Positions 7,884 to 17,020 of a DNA stretch of 64,000 nt are shown piece after piece. Both the position numbers and the translations under genes were made by a program. Origin of the DNA: Thermospira aquatica (GTDB lineage: Bacteria > Spirochaetota > Brevinematia > Brevinematales > Thermospiraceae); the NCBI RefSeq assembly GCF_023525255.1, contig NZ_CP073355.1:2232001-2296000 (forward strand). The letters are read 5' to 3'. Each line of letters begins with the position of its first letter. The stretch's first letter is position 1. The notes beneath the pieces are model-generated. The model was not told the origin of the DNA, ran no database searches, and was given only the letters and a program-made list of their open reading frames with translations.

Positions 7884-10415
7884 TTACTCCACTTCCTGTA
7901 AAAAGCCTATGTTGTAAAGCTCCGACTTCTGTAGATCCGTTACTTCTGGCACACCTTTTTCACGTCCATAGATTCCGATCCCCACTACCTCATCTTTCTT
8001 GATAACAGGAGTAATAAAAAGTTCCTCAAGCCTTTCCAGTTCACCGTCTCCAAACCACTTCCTCAGATAAGAAGCCTTTTCAAGATTGTTCTGAATATCC
8101 AGAGACTTATGTTTACTGAGGATTTTCGTATAAATGGGATCTTTCGTGGAAAGCGTCAAAACAGACTGAAATCCATCATGAAGAATATTTTCAAAAACAT
8201 CTCCCTTTTTCTCCAGAACACATACCTTTTTCATTCCCAGGGAGGAATGTGCTATATCACGGGCAGCATTAGCATAACTTGGCACATCATGGATTGTGCT
8301 CAAGCGTTTTGGAGGCTCACTCAACAGCTTTGCCAAACTCTCATGGACCTTTTCACCAAACATAACAACTTTTTCAGAGGACGAAGACTCTTCCGGTGGT
8401 GCCAGTGGTTCATTCTCCATCACTCTTTCTTGATCCTCTGGTATATTTGCCACTTCCTGCACATTTTCCTCCGCAATAGGTATGTTAGAGAGTTCGTCCA
8501 TGTTTAAAGCTATCACCTCATCCTCTGCTAAAGAATTCTCTTCTTGTGGAGAAACCTCTTCCAAAAGGGTATCAGCAAGAGAGAGATCCTCCGTCATCTC
8601 TTCTAATACCGGCGCTTCCGCGACCTCAGGCAAATCAAGAGTCTCTAGCGACAACTGCTCTTCTGATTCTAAAGACGGCAATACAATTTCTTCCGAACCC
8701 TCTGCGGTTTCTGCATTCGACTCTTCAAGAGAAATCGTTTCCTGTACTAACTCAAGAGAAGGAGTTTCTTCAGGAACAATTTTCTCTAAAGGTTGCTCCA
8801 TCAACACGGAAGTATCAGAACTTTGTGAGAGCTCCTCAATAGAAGCTGTTTCAAACGAAACTTCTGGCAACTCTTCCGGCGATTCTGGTGATTCTATTGA
8901 GAGACGTTGCGATTCTTCAGTCATGTTTTCACTTCCCACAAAGTCAGGCTCCAATATCAATGATTCTTGCACAGAAGGTTCGGCAGCACTCTCTTCTGCA
9001 CTTAAAAACGATGGTTCGAGAGAAAACTCTTCAGGTTTTTCTTCAGAGGGTAAACTCACTTCCTCTTGCATCTCTGGAGACAACTCATCCATCAACCTAT
9101 CCTGCTCGGAGAAAAACGTTGTGGCTTTATCTGGTTCAAAAGCAGCAGTGTCCATATCACTGAGAGATGGCGGTGTTTCTATCTCTAAAATCTCCGGCTC
9201 TGAAATTTCTGGCTCTTCCGATCCAAAAGACAAAGTCTCAGGGGTTTCAGAAAATTCTGCCATCGAAGAACCTTGCATCGAAGGCTCTTCAATCGAAGGC
9301 TCTTCAAAAGAAGGTGTTTCCTGCCATTCTTTCTCTTCAAAAGTAGGTGTCTCTACCATTGTTTCTTCTTTTGTTTCTTCTTTGTTCTGTTCTGAAGGTC
9401 TCTCAAAGACAAACGCCGAAGAACTCGTCAAATCCTCAATATGGTCTGACATCAACATCTCTTCGATACCCTTCTTAGCCTCTTCTGCAGTAACAGTCTC
9501 CCCTTCTTCAATATCCTCTACCAGTGTTTTTAAATCCTCACGAGGAGCATGTCGAAAAGTCAAAGGTTCTTTATAAATTTTCTCTTCCTGAAGAAGGCGA
9601 TAAAAGGCATACAAAATCAAGAAAAGAAGAACAAAAGCAAACACAAGAATCCCTATTACCCATCCCGAGAGATAACGATCGTAACGAGCAAAATAGAGCA
9701 ATTGAATACCATCCACCTCTTTCATACCCCCTATGGTCTTTTTCCCACGAGATAAAACAGAAGGATCCAAAGAAGCCTGTTCCACAATACGCGCCGCATC
9801 CTCTTTGCCTTTTGTTTGTCTAGCCACCACAATCGTTTTTCCCCATGGAATCATCAGCCCAAAATCAGGGTGAGCAAATCTTTTTGTATCATAATAAACC
9901 ACAAGCTGAAAGGTCTTATCCTGACTTTGGAAGTTGTTCGCCACAAAAAACTCATTGGTACTCAGAAAACGAAGATAAGGTTGTTGGTAACTTTGTTGAT
10001 AGTTTTGAAGCTGGGTAAGAATCGTTGGAACAAAACGATTCACTAATGCTTCTCCAGGTTGTGTGGAATAAATCACAATCCCATCGGGATCAAGAAGCTG
10101 TATTTTCTTTGCTTGTGAAAGTTTAGAAAGAATAGATTCGAACTGAGTGTTATACGATGTGATATCTTCTCCTGAATACAAAGCCACAATCAGATCGGTT
10201 ACAAGCTTATCAGAAGCCAGACCTTTTACTTCTCTTGCTATTTCTTCTCTTCTATTAGTAAACCATGTGGCATAACTTTCTACCTTTTTTGTAACATATC
10301 TATCATAGTCTTTTCCGAAATTGCCTATTTGATTCTTCGCCATAAAAACAACAACAAATAAGAGTATCACTACCAGTACAAAGGACATAAAGAGAACAAT
10401 TTTTTTTGCCTGCAT
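7884..10415 (-). CDS. Membrane sensor-like protein: extracytoplasmic domain, long acidic linker, GAF-like end
   Basis: No named family recognised over the full 843 residues. Seen in order: membrane anchor at 5-26, an extracytoplasmic segment at 27-250 with Cache-like features, a second membrane helix at 251-273, a roughly 400-residue Glu/Ser/Pro-rich linker (about 285-683) built of short degenerate EEPSxE-like units, and a globular C-terminus at about 685-840 that looks like a GAF domain. No kinase, cyclase or methyl-accepting region is visible. The linker composition produces a long spurious reading frame on the opposite strand. The arsR-like gene follows directly. A role in stimulus sensing is inference. 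Confidence 0.7.
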   Translation of the reverse strand: MQAKKIVLFMSFVLVVILLFVVVFMAKNQIGNFGKDYDRYVTKKVESYATWFTNRREEIAREVKGLASDKLVTDLIVALYSGEDITSYNTQFESILSKLSQAKKIQLLDPDGIVIYSTQPGEALVNRFVPTILTQLQNYQQSYQQPYLRFLSTNEFFVANNFQSQDKTFQLVVYYDTKRFAHPDFGLMIPWGKTIVVARQTKGKEDAARIVEQASLDPSVLSRGKKTIGGMKEVDGIQLLYFARYDRYLSGWVIGILVFAFVLLFLILYAFYRLLQEEKIYKEPLTFRHAPREDLKTLVEDIEEGETVTAEEAKKGIEEMLMSDHIEDLTSSSAFVFERPSEQNKEETKEETMVETPTFEEKEWQETPSFEEPSIEEPSMQGSSMAEFSETPETLSFGSEEPEISEPEILEIETPPSLSDMDTAAFEPDKATTFFSEQDRLMDELSPEMQEEVSLPSEEKPEEFSLEPSFLSAEESAAEPSVQESLILEPDFVGSENMTEESQRLSIESPESPEELPEVSFETASIEELSQSSDTSVLMEQPLEKIVPEETPSLELVQETISLEESNAETAEGSEEIVLPSLESEEQLSLETLDLPEVAEAPVLEEMTEDLSLADTLLEEVSPQEENSLAEDEVIALNMDELSNIPIAEENVQEVANIPEDQERVMENEPLAPPEESSSSEKVVMFGEKVHESLAKLLSEPPKRLSTIHDVPSYANAARDIAHSSLGMKKVCVLEKKGDVFENILHDGFQSVLTLSTKDPIYTKILSKHKSLDIQNNLEKASYLRKWFGDGELERLEELFITPVIKKDEVVGIGIYGREKGVPEVTDLQKSELYNIGFLQEVE

Positions 10416-10622
10416 GCCTACCTCTTCCTATCCGTGTTATTGTATATTTCGGCATGAGGTATCGTATTTCTTGAGTATTTTTGTTTTTTCTTAACAAATA
10501 AAAGAAAAGAAAAAAGATTTCATAGAAAAATATTTTTGAGATCCCTATTGAGATTGAGCAAAAAACACAAAACCCAAAAAAGCAAATCCAATTTCGTAGT
10601 TCATCCGGTTGTTTTCATTTTT

Positions 10623-10651
10623 TTGATTTTCTTTGCCTTTTATGCCATAAT
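10623..10651 (+). promoter_or_regulatory. Probable purL promoter
   Basis: TTGATT (10623-10628) and CATAAT (10646-10651) are 17 bp apart, 37 bp before the purL start. The 271-bp gap between the divergent genes shows nothing else clear. Confidence 0.5.
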
Positions 10652-10687
10652 ATATAAGCTTATTTTAGCCTAGGCAAAGGAGTCCCC

Positions 10688-12871
10688 ATGAATAGAGAAA
10701 TAGCTATCAAACGTTCTAACCTTTCACCCTCAGAACTGAAGCTTATCGAAGAGTATCTGGGTCGTTCCCCCACAGTGGAAGAAATTGGTATGTTTGGTGC
10801 CCTCTGGAGCGAACACTGTGGCTATAAAAATACGAAGCCTCTCATCAAAAAACTCCCAACGAAAGGAAAACATCTTCTCCAGGGTCCGGGGGAAAATGCA
10901 GGAGTCATACGAGTAGGAGACTACGCTGTTGCCTTTAAAATAGAAAGCCATAACCATCCTTCGGCTGTAGAGCCCTATCAGGGTGCAGCTACAGGGGTTG
11001 GTGGTATTCTTCGTGATGTATTTGCCATGGGAGCAAGGCCTGTGGCGGTTCTGGACAGTCTGCGCTTTGGAAAACCAGATTCTCCACGTACACGTTATCT
11101 CGTGAGCGGAGTGATTAAGGGCATAAGTGATTATGGAAATCGTGTGGGAATTCCTACCGTTGGCGGAGAGGTGGTTTTTGAAGACAGTTACGAAGGTAAC
11201 CCCCTCGTCAATGTAATGTGTGTGGGTATCGCCAAACCAGAAAACATCATCAAAGCTATAGCCAGAGGTGAAGGAAATCTTCTCTTCTACTACGGCTCAA
11301 AAACTGGTCGTGATGGTTTAGGTGGTGCAACTTTCGCTTCTGCAGAACTCTCCAGCGAGGGTGAGGATCAGCGCCCCTCGGTACAGGTAGGCGATGCCTT
11401 TACTGAGAAACTTATCCTTGAAGCCACGCTGGAACTCATTGAAAAAAAGCTCATTGTGGGCATCCAGGATATGGGGGCTGCCGGGATCACAAGTTCAAGT
11501 GTGGAGATGGCTGCGAGAGGCAAGAGTGGGATAGAAATCTTCATCGATAAAGTTCCTGCCCGCGCTGCCAATATGACGGCTTATGAGTTTCTCCTCTCTG
11601 AAAGTCAGGAAAGGATGCTTGCCTGTATTGAACCAGAGAAACTCCCTGAGGTTGAGAAAATCATGCAGAAATGGGAACTCGATTACGCCGTTATCGGTAA
11701 AGTCACCAACACCGAACATGTTGTCGTTTACGAAAAAGACAAAATAGTAGCCGATATTCCTATACGGTATTTGGTGGATGATGTGCCGATGTATGTGAGA
11801 GAGGTCATTCCTCCCCAATATCTCGAAAAGGCTCATGAAATACCATCCTTTGAAATCCCCCGGGATTTCACTGCTGTACTCAAGAATCTCCTCAAAGATC
11901 CTTCCCTTGCCTCCAAACGATGGGTATATAAACGCTATGATCACATGGTACAAACCAACCTTCTGGCAGAACCCATGGAGGCTGGCGGTGCCCTCTTGAG
12001 AATCAAGGGAACCACAATAGGTCTGGCAATGAGTACAGATGGAAATGGTCGTTACACCTACCTTGACCCTTATAGAGGTGGCATGCAGGCGGTTGCTGAG
12101 GCAACACGAAACCTGAGTTGTATGGGGGCAGAACCCTATGGCATCACCAACTGCCTCAACTTTGGCAATCCTGAAAAATCTCCTGTGTACTATCAAATTG
12201 CCCGGGCAATGGAAGGCATGGCCAAAGCCTGTGAGACCCTCGAAGTCCCTGTAACAGGAGGAAATGCCTCTCTTTACAATGAGACTGATGGGGAGGCTAT
12301 TTTACCAACACTCATTGTTGGTGCCGTAGGAGCTATCCCCGACTATAGGAAAGCTGTGTTTGCTCCATTTCAGCAAATAGGACATCAAATCTATCTGTTA
12401 GGACATCCGAGAGAGGGTATTGGAGGAAGCATGTTTTTGAAACACCTCACCGGAAAGATCGCCGGCGAATGCCCCTACCTCGATATCGAAGAGGAAAAAA
12501 GACTGCAACTCTGTATCCGCAAACTCATTGAAAAAGAGCTCATTGCCTCAGCTCAGGATGTTTCCGATGGAGGACTTGCATTTACACTGGCTGAGTGTGC
12601 TCTCCTGGGGAATGTTGGAATCTCTATTCAGGTAGAAACAGAGATTTCTCCCGAATCTTTTCTCTTTGGAGAGGCTCAATCCCGTATTGTTTTCTCTGCC
12701 GCTCCAGAAAAAAGCCAGGACATCAAAAAAGTATGTCAGGAATACAATCTGCCCCTGCTTCTGTTAGGAGAAACTACACTAGAGAGAAATATCATGATAC
12801 GCTACACCACGAAAGAGATATCTCTCTCTGTAGAGGAAGCAAGAAACCTTTATATGACAGAATACCTGTGA
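10688..12871 (+). CDS. purL: Phosphoribosylformylglycinamidine synthase subunit PurL
   Basis: Fourth step of purine synthesis: ATP-dependent amidation of FGAR. At 727 residues this is the small PurL type that works with separate PurS and PurQ subunits, neither of which is in the window. Visible hallmarks are LWSEHCGYKNT near 37, the substrate loop IESHNHPSAVEPYQGAATGVGG near 87-108, and two AIRS-like halves with GGNASLYNE near 527. AAAGGAG precedes the ATG. purH and purD are elsewhere in the window, so purine genes are scattered. The next gene starts 24 bases downstream. Confidence 0.96.
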   Translation: MNREIAIKRSNLSPSELKLIEEYLGRSPTVEEIGMFGALWSEHCGYKNTKPLIKKLPTKGKHLLQGPGENAGVIRVGDYAVAFKIESHNHPSAVEPYQGAATGVGGILRDVFAMGARPVAVLDSLRFGKPDSPRTRYLVSGVIKGISDYGNRVGIPTVGGEVVFEDSYEGNPLVNVMCVGIAKPENIIKAIARGEGNLLFYYGSKTGRDGLGGATFASAELSSEGEDQRPSVQVGDAFTEKLILEATLELIEKKLIVGIQDMGAAGITSSSVEMAARGKSGIEIFIDKVPARAANMTAYEFLLSESQERMLACIEPEKLPEVEKIMQKWELDYAVIGKVTNTEHVVVYEKDKIVADIPIRYLVDDVPMYVREVIPPQYLEKAHEIPSFEIPRDFTAVLKNLLKDPSLASKRWVYKRYDHMVQTNLLAEPMEAGGALLRIKGTTIGLAMSTDGNGRYTYLDPYRGGMQAVAEATRNLSCMGAEPYGITNCLNFGNPEKSPVYYQIARAMEGMAKACETLEVPVTGGNASLYNETDGEAILPTLIVGAVGAIPDYRKAVFAPFQQIGHQIYLLGHPREGIGGSMFLKHLTGKIAGECPYLDIEEEKRLQLCIRKLIEKELIASAQDVSDGGLAFTLAECALLGNVGISIQVETEISPESFLFGEAQSRIVFSAAPEKSQDIKKVCQEYNLPLLLLGETTLERNIMIRYTTKEISLSVEEARNLYMTEYL

Positions 12872-12895
12872 TAGAGAGAAAACAGGAGGGTTATT

Positions 12896-14926
12896 ATGGG
12901 GTTTATTGGGCTGTATTTTCTCGTACTTTTGGGGGTATTTTTTCTTTTCCTCTGGGCAAATCTTACCAACTACAAGCTTGCTGCAGCAAGAGTATTAGGG
13001 AGTATTGCCTTTTTGCTTCTTCTTTGGGTCTTTTCCAAACTCATGCTAGTCTCGGGAATAGGATGGGAAAGCACACGTTTCTGGATGTGGTTTATGACAT
13101 CACTCACATGGATACTCCCGGCCGCTTTTCTTCATTTTGTAATCGAACTGAAACGTGCTACTCCCGGTAAAATCTACTACCATTTCGGAGTCATTACTTC
13201 CTATCTCGTGCCAATAGTAAGCATCACGATTTTTTCTTTTCTTTCTTCATTTTCACCTACAAAATACATCTTTATTGGTCAATGGGTGTGGGATGGTCTT
13301 GTGAGCCCTCAATTACTTTCTATGCAAATGGGACTTACTCTTCTCTATTTTATCGCCTCGATAGGAGTTTTACTGGCAGGTCGTTATTCTTTCATGGATA
13401 TTCTTATGATCACAGTTGCTTTTGTAGCATTCTTCTTGAGAACTATGCTTTTAAGTTTTAATATTGCTGTGTATTGGAGAGGATGGCTTGTGTACCAACC
13501 TCTTCTGGCTCTTGTTTCGTATTTTTTCTTTTGGCTTGTGTACCGAAAACACTTCTGGTTAGAGGAAAGTCTCTCCTTTCCTGTTCTTAATCAACTCCTC
13601 AAAAATTTTTCTCTCCCAATTTTGATTGTCAAAAAAAATCATACTCTATGGTATCTCAATACCCCCATGCAAAAACTGATGGGTGGTAAAATCCCTCTGT
13701 CTCTCCAGGAATGTGTAGAAAAAATAGAAAACGCTGAAGAGTTTCTTGCGCTCTTTGATAAACTCTCTCCCTCACAACCCACAAAATACCAGGTAGTACG
13801 TATAAGAACCGAGGATAAAGCGTACACCTTTTATGCTCACCTCGAAGTCATTCTTCTCCGGAAAAATATCATAGCAGGGTATGTGGTGACTTTTACCCCC
13901 CTTGAATCAGAAATGGTAAGCCATCTGGCTGAAAAGCAGGTACGTCTTCACAACAAGCTTCTTGCACTTCAAACGGTTTATCACGATACCATCCACTCCT
14001 TAGATACTCCTATCATTCTTACAAATACAGAATGGAATATAACTGAAATCAACGCCTCGGCTCAAAAGCTTCTGGGAATCAGTGAAGAGATTTCTTCCGT
14101 GATCGGCAAGCCGCTTCCCATCCCCCAGGTAGTAAAAGATCAGATGCATAACAACAAGGAAGAGAAATTTATTTTTGATATTCATTTCACCGATAAAGCA
14201 TGGCAAAATCTTCGTACTCAGCGAAAAGATACAAGTATTTTGCAATTTTCCATCAAAAAACTTACCGATGCCTATCTTATCGTCTTAGAAGACAAGGAAA
14301 AAGCATCTCAAGAAGAACATTACCAACATTTTGAGAACCGATTTTATCGGTCCCTTCATCAGCTCACGATTACTATTCTTGAGAATCCTTCTCCCCCTCC
14401 CTGGGAACACATCCTCACTACTTTTCGAGAAATCTTCCCCATCCCTGGGTGTATCGTTTCTATATCGGAAGTAAAGCACAACGAACTCGTTACCATCAAA
14501 AGCTTGCAAGGTGTAGACACCTCCTTTCTTGAAAAAGTGGAAAACCTGCTCGGAAGACAGATCTTTTCTCTTCCCCTGCGTATTCCACCCCATTTCTCCA
14601 TGGAAAAAAGCATCATGAAATCCGGAAAGATCAATCACATCACCGGGGGGTTGCAAGAACTCTTTTTCTACACCTTAAATCCAATAGTAGCCATGATCCT
14701 GGAACACATGATTCAACCGGGAGATACCTATTCACTCGGGATCAGTACAGGAGAAGAGATCCATGCCCTGCTCGTGGTCATTATCAAAAAAGGATACACC
14801 TTTTCTGATCTTGAATGGTTAGAAACGTTTGGTGAAAAGATAGGTCATATCCTTTACCTGAGAAAAAAACTTCTTACCTGTTTAGAGAAACAGCCATCAG
14901 ATAATCAGGCTTCTTCAAACGTCTGA
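12896..14926 (+). CDS. Seven-helix membrane sensor with two PAS and a GAF-like domain, no output domain
   Basis: A 676-residue protein of unrecognised full-length family. Seven hydrophobic helices lie at about 4-20, 32-52, 66-84, 96-116, 143-161, 168-186 and 198-216, resembling the N-terminal 7TM region of some histidine kinases. PAS-like domains follow at about 226-335 and 368-475, separated by a short coiled segment, and a GAF-like domain at about 490-660. There is no HisKA, HATPase, GGDEF or other effector motif, so it is a sensor without a visible output. CAGGAGG precedes the ATG; it is probably cotranscribed with purL. Its last 22 bases overlap the convergent macrodomain gene. Confidence 0.75.
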   Translation: MGFIGLYFLVLLGVFFLFLWANLTNYKLAAARVLGSIAFLLLLWVFSKLMLVSGIGWESTRFWMWFMTSLTWILPAAFLHFVIELKRATPGKIYYHFGVITSYLVPIVSITIFSFLSSFSPTKYIFIGQWVWDGLVSPQLLSMQMGLTLLYFIASIGVLLAGRYSFMDILMITVAFVAFFLRTMLLSFNIAVYWRGWLVYQPLLALVSYFFFWLVYRKHFWLEESLSFPVLNQLLKNFSLPILIVKKNHTLWYLNTPMQKLMGGKIPLSLQECVEKIENAEEFLALFDKLSPSQPTKYQVVRIRTEDKAYTFYAHLEVILLRKNIIAGYVVTFTPLESEMVSHLAEKQVRLHNKLLALQTVYHDTIHSLDTPIILTNTEWNITEINASAQKLLGISEEISSVIGKPLPIPQVVKDQMHNNKEEKFIFDIHFTDKAWQNLRTQRKDTSILQFSIKKLTDAYLIVLEDKEKASQEEHYQHFENRFYRSLHQLTITILENPSPPPWEHILTTFREIFPIPGCIVSISEVKHNELVTIKSLQGVDTSFLEKVENLLGRQIFSLPLRIPPHFSMEKSIMKSGKINHITGGLQELFFYTLNPIVAMILEHMIQPGDTYSLGISTGEEIHALLVVIIKKGYTFSDLEWLETFGEKIGHILYLRKKLLTCLEKQPSDNQASSNV

Positions 14927-15444
14927 AGGGAGAGAAAAAGATCATAATCTCTCTGGGAGAAAAAAACAAGAATGATTTTCTCAAACGAGGCAGCCCACTC
15001 CCGAACTACACTACAAACAAGAGGTACCGAACGTTCAAAGGGAAATCCATACACTCCTGTTGATATGGCAGGAAAAGCGATACTTTTGCACCCCAACTCG
15101 TACGCAAGTTTGAGAGACTCTCGATACGCTGAAACAAGAAGCTCATCCTCTCCCTGTTTCCCTCCTCGCCAGATTGGTCCAACCGTGTGAATAACATAAC
15201 GTGCTGGAAGCCTCCCTGCGGTGGTTGCAACAGCTTTCCCTGGAGGAAGTCCCTCAGGCCAGATTGTACGACGTATCTCTTCACAAGCCTCCAGAATCGC
15301 AGGCCCACCCGCTCGATGAATAGCCCCATCAACGCCTCCTCCACCCATAAGGGTAGAATTTGCCGCGTTGACAATGGCATCTGCCTGAACACGGGTGATG
15401 TCACCTTGTAGCACAAGAACACGATCAGAAAGAAAACTCGTCAA
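14905..15444 (-). CDS. Macrodomain protein, O-acetyl-ADP-ribose deacetylase-like
   Basis: A single macrodomain of 179 residues, MacroD/YmdB type, which binds ADP-ribose and removes acetyl or ADP-ribosyl adducts. Seen: GDIT at 14-17, the NAANSTLMGGGGVDGAIH core from Asn26, with the glycine loop 34-37 and Asp39, then HTVGPIW and the ISTGVYGFP phosphate loop. The start is TTG at 15444: GGGGAG stands seven bases before it, overlapping the end of the upstream gene, whose stop is only two bases away. Coupling with the PycTM-like membrane gene is therefore likely. Confidence 0.93.
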   Translation of the reverse strand: MTSFLSDRVLVLQGDITRVQADAIVNAANSTLMGGGGVDGAIHRAGGPAILEACEEIRRTIWPEGLPPGKAVATTAGRLPARYVIHTVGPIWRGGKQGEDELLVSAYRESLKLAYELGCKSIAFPAISTGVYGFPFERSVPLVCSVVREWAASFEKIILVFFSQRDYDLFLSLQTFEEA

Positions 15445-15446
15445 TC

Positions 15447-15971
15447 TTAACTCCCCAACCCTATTCTCACAATCAAAAAAATCAGAAAAACAAAAGAAGT
15501 AATCGTAGCAAAAAGCCCAAAAAAGAAAAATTTATTTTTCGTCATCAAAATTTCAGAAATACCAACAACCGATTGGATAATCTGTTCTGCAAAATCCTCT
15601 GGTTTTTCAAGCTGAGAGAGCACTTTCAAGTATGATTCCACACGCTCTTTATGATTTTTCCCTAATCTCAAGATATCCCCTGCCCAAAAGATCCCATTTC
15701 CCTTCTCGTTAATCTTATTTTGAGGACGCAGGATTTTATAACAAAAGAAACTGGAAATAATAAGGAAGAAAGCACTCATAAATAGAAAAGCATAAATGAA
15801 AAGTGTCGGCTTCACGCTGGAAAAAAGCAACACCACCTCTCGCCCCAGCATAATAGCAATAACACCATCCCAGGAGAGGAGTACAGAAACCTTCACATCA
15901 AACTGCTGAATCTGCCTCGTAATAGCATCATAAACATGGCTTACAAACTCGTAACGAAGGTTGCTTTGCAT
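15447..15971 (-). CDS. PycTM/DUF5706-like membrane protein
   Basis: A 174-residue membrane protein with two N-terminal helices (about 27-48 and 54-76) and a C-terminal hydrophobic hairpin (about 147-171). The layout matches the Pycsar-effector TM family (DUF5706): QIQQFDVKVSVLLSWDG resembles the D-x-K-A helix, then a proline after the second helix (RPQNK), a GIFWAGDI segment at the place of the family's G-[IL]-x-[FY]-x-G-[DE]-I motif, and FAEQII..SEILMTKNKF before the last helices. In Pycsar systems such proteins are cCMP/cUMP-gated membrane effectors; no pyrimidine cyclase is seen nearby. GGAGG precedes ATG 15971. Family assignment is by eye and needs a profile search. Confidence 0.65.
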   Translation of the reverse strand: MQSNLRYEFVSHVYDAITRQIQQFDVKVSVLLSWDGVIAIMLGREVVLLFSSVKPTLFIYAFLFMSAFFLIISSFFCYKILRPQNKINEKGNGIFWAGDILRLGKNHKERVESYLKVLSQLEKPEDFAEQIIQSVVGISEILMTKNKFFFFGLFATITSFVFLIFLIVRIGLGS

Positions 15972-15995
15972 ACTCCCTCCTGGGGGTGATGTTCA

Positions 15996-16544
15996 TTATT
16001 CTATGTCAAGACTTACACGACAATTTTTGACACTTGTAGGATCCACGCCAGACAAAGGTTTAGAAGAACCAGCTGCACGAATGACAAATTTACTTCTCTC
16101 TAGCTTGGAGTTACGAAGAATATACTCAAGCACAGCTTCAGCCCTCGCCTGAGAAAGGGCTTTATTGCCCCGTTTCCCATCCTGAGGTTCCTCTGGCCCG
16201 ACTGCATTCGCATGTCCTTCAATCACCACTTTTCTGCCCGTTGGAAGAGCATTAATCGCCTGAGACAATGCAGGAATAAGTACCTGCTTCATAAAAGAAT
16301 CCACATCATATCCCATCACCTGATATTTGGGATCCTTCAAAGGGAGTTCAGCAGAATTGTAGGCAAAAGGAATATCAGCTATTCTTTTCTTGAACTCTTC
16401 TCGCACTTTTTTGTAAGCCTGCTCTTCCGCACTCCCTGCTGCTGTCTGAACCTGTTGTTTCAGGGCATCGGTATTGATATTTACCTGGGCAAAAACCAAA
16501 ACTGACAATACCATACTCACTATCATACCAAAGATTTTGCGCAT
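15996..16544 (-). CDS. OmpA-family peptidoglycan-binding protein
   Basis: A secreted 182-residue protein: signal peptide at 1-20 ending FAQ, a short helical region, then an OmpA C-terminal domain (about 70-182) with the EGHANAVG and LSQARAEAVLEYIL segments typical of peptidoglycan binding. No lipobox Cys is present. The reading frame extends upstream to 16619, but ATG 16544 has AAGGAGG before it and begins the signal peptide. It lies 31 bp after the NifX-like gene and 24 bp before the PycTM-like gene, in one minus-strand chain. Confidence 0.9.
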   Translation of the reverse strand: MRKIFGMIVSMVLSVLVFAQVNINTDALKQQVQTAAGSAEEQAYKKVREEFKKRIADIPFAYNSAELPLKDPKYQVMGYDVDSFMKQVLIPALSQAINALPTGRKVVIEGHANAVGPEEPQDGKRGNKALSQARAEAVLEYILRNSKLERSKFVIRAAGSSKPLSGVDPTSVKNCRVSLDIE

Positions 16545-16575
16545 ATATACCTCCTTATTTTTGGGCTCTTTCATA

Positions 16576-16962
16576 TTAATGAAGAAGACTTTCAATATGA
16601 GAAAGTTTTCCCTCAACAAAAAGCACTAGCACCTCGTCTATATTGACTTTATCGGTAACATAAACATCCTTCCCTGCTTGTGTGAGATCCTCATAGAGGT
16701 TTCTACCCATCCCGTGAGAGATAACAACCTTAACATCTTTGAGAGCTTCGAGAATACCCGCATGACTCCGTCCATGAGCGGCACCATGGCTGTGCCCATG
16801 ATCCCCTTGATGAAGTCCACGAGCATGTCCTGTAAATGTATTGGGAATATAATCCCTCTGTTTTACCTCTTTCTCTTCTATCTCACAAACAACAAAACCT
16901 TTTGCTCGTCCAAAGTGCGAAGCAACTTTCTTCCCATCGTCTGAAGCAATGGCAACTTTCAT
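16576..16962 (-). CDS. NifX/NafY-family iron-molybdenum cofactor-binding-like protein with His-rich loop
   Basis: A 128-residue protein with the dinitrogenase FeMo-cofactor-binding fold (MKVAIASDDGKKVASHFG at the N-terminus). Stand-alone members occur in many anaerobes without nitrogenase and are thought to carry metal or cluster cargo. A loop at 46-67 holds seven His (46, 51, 55, 57, 59, 63, 67), suggesting extra metal binding. GGAGG precedes the ATG. No nif gene is in the window. Confidence 0.9.
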   Translation of the reverse strand: MKVAIASDDGKKVASHFGRAKGFVVCEIEEKEVKQRDYIPNTFTGHARGLHQGDHGHSHGAAHGRSHAGILEALKDVKVVISHGMGRNLYEDLTQAGKDVYVTDKVNIDEVLVLFVEGKLSHIESLLH

Positions 16963-17020
16963 AAAATTCCTCCATAATATTTTTTATTAAAATAACAATA
17001 AAAAAATCCATCGTCAAAAG

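Noticed and set aside
8482-9576. A 364-residue open frame on the plus strand, Ser-rich, lying antisense to the large sensor gene.
   Set aside because: It is a by-product of the Glu/Ser-rich linker codons (GAA/TCT read in reverse as TTC/AGA-type codons). It has no fold-like composition and no ribosome site, and the minus-strand gene is well supported.
10437-10470. A sigma28-like promoter before the 843-residue sensor gene (minus-strand GCCGAAAT).
   Set aside because: The match to the -35 element is poor and the spacing is about two bases too long.
16576-16962. Evidence for nitrogen fixation from the NifX-like protein and from nifJ.
   Set aside because: Stand-alone NifX-fold proteins and PFOR are common in non-fixing anaerobes, and no nifHDK, nifE/N or nifB gene is in the window.
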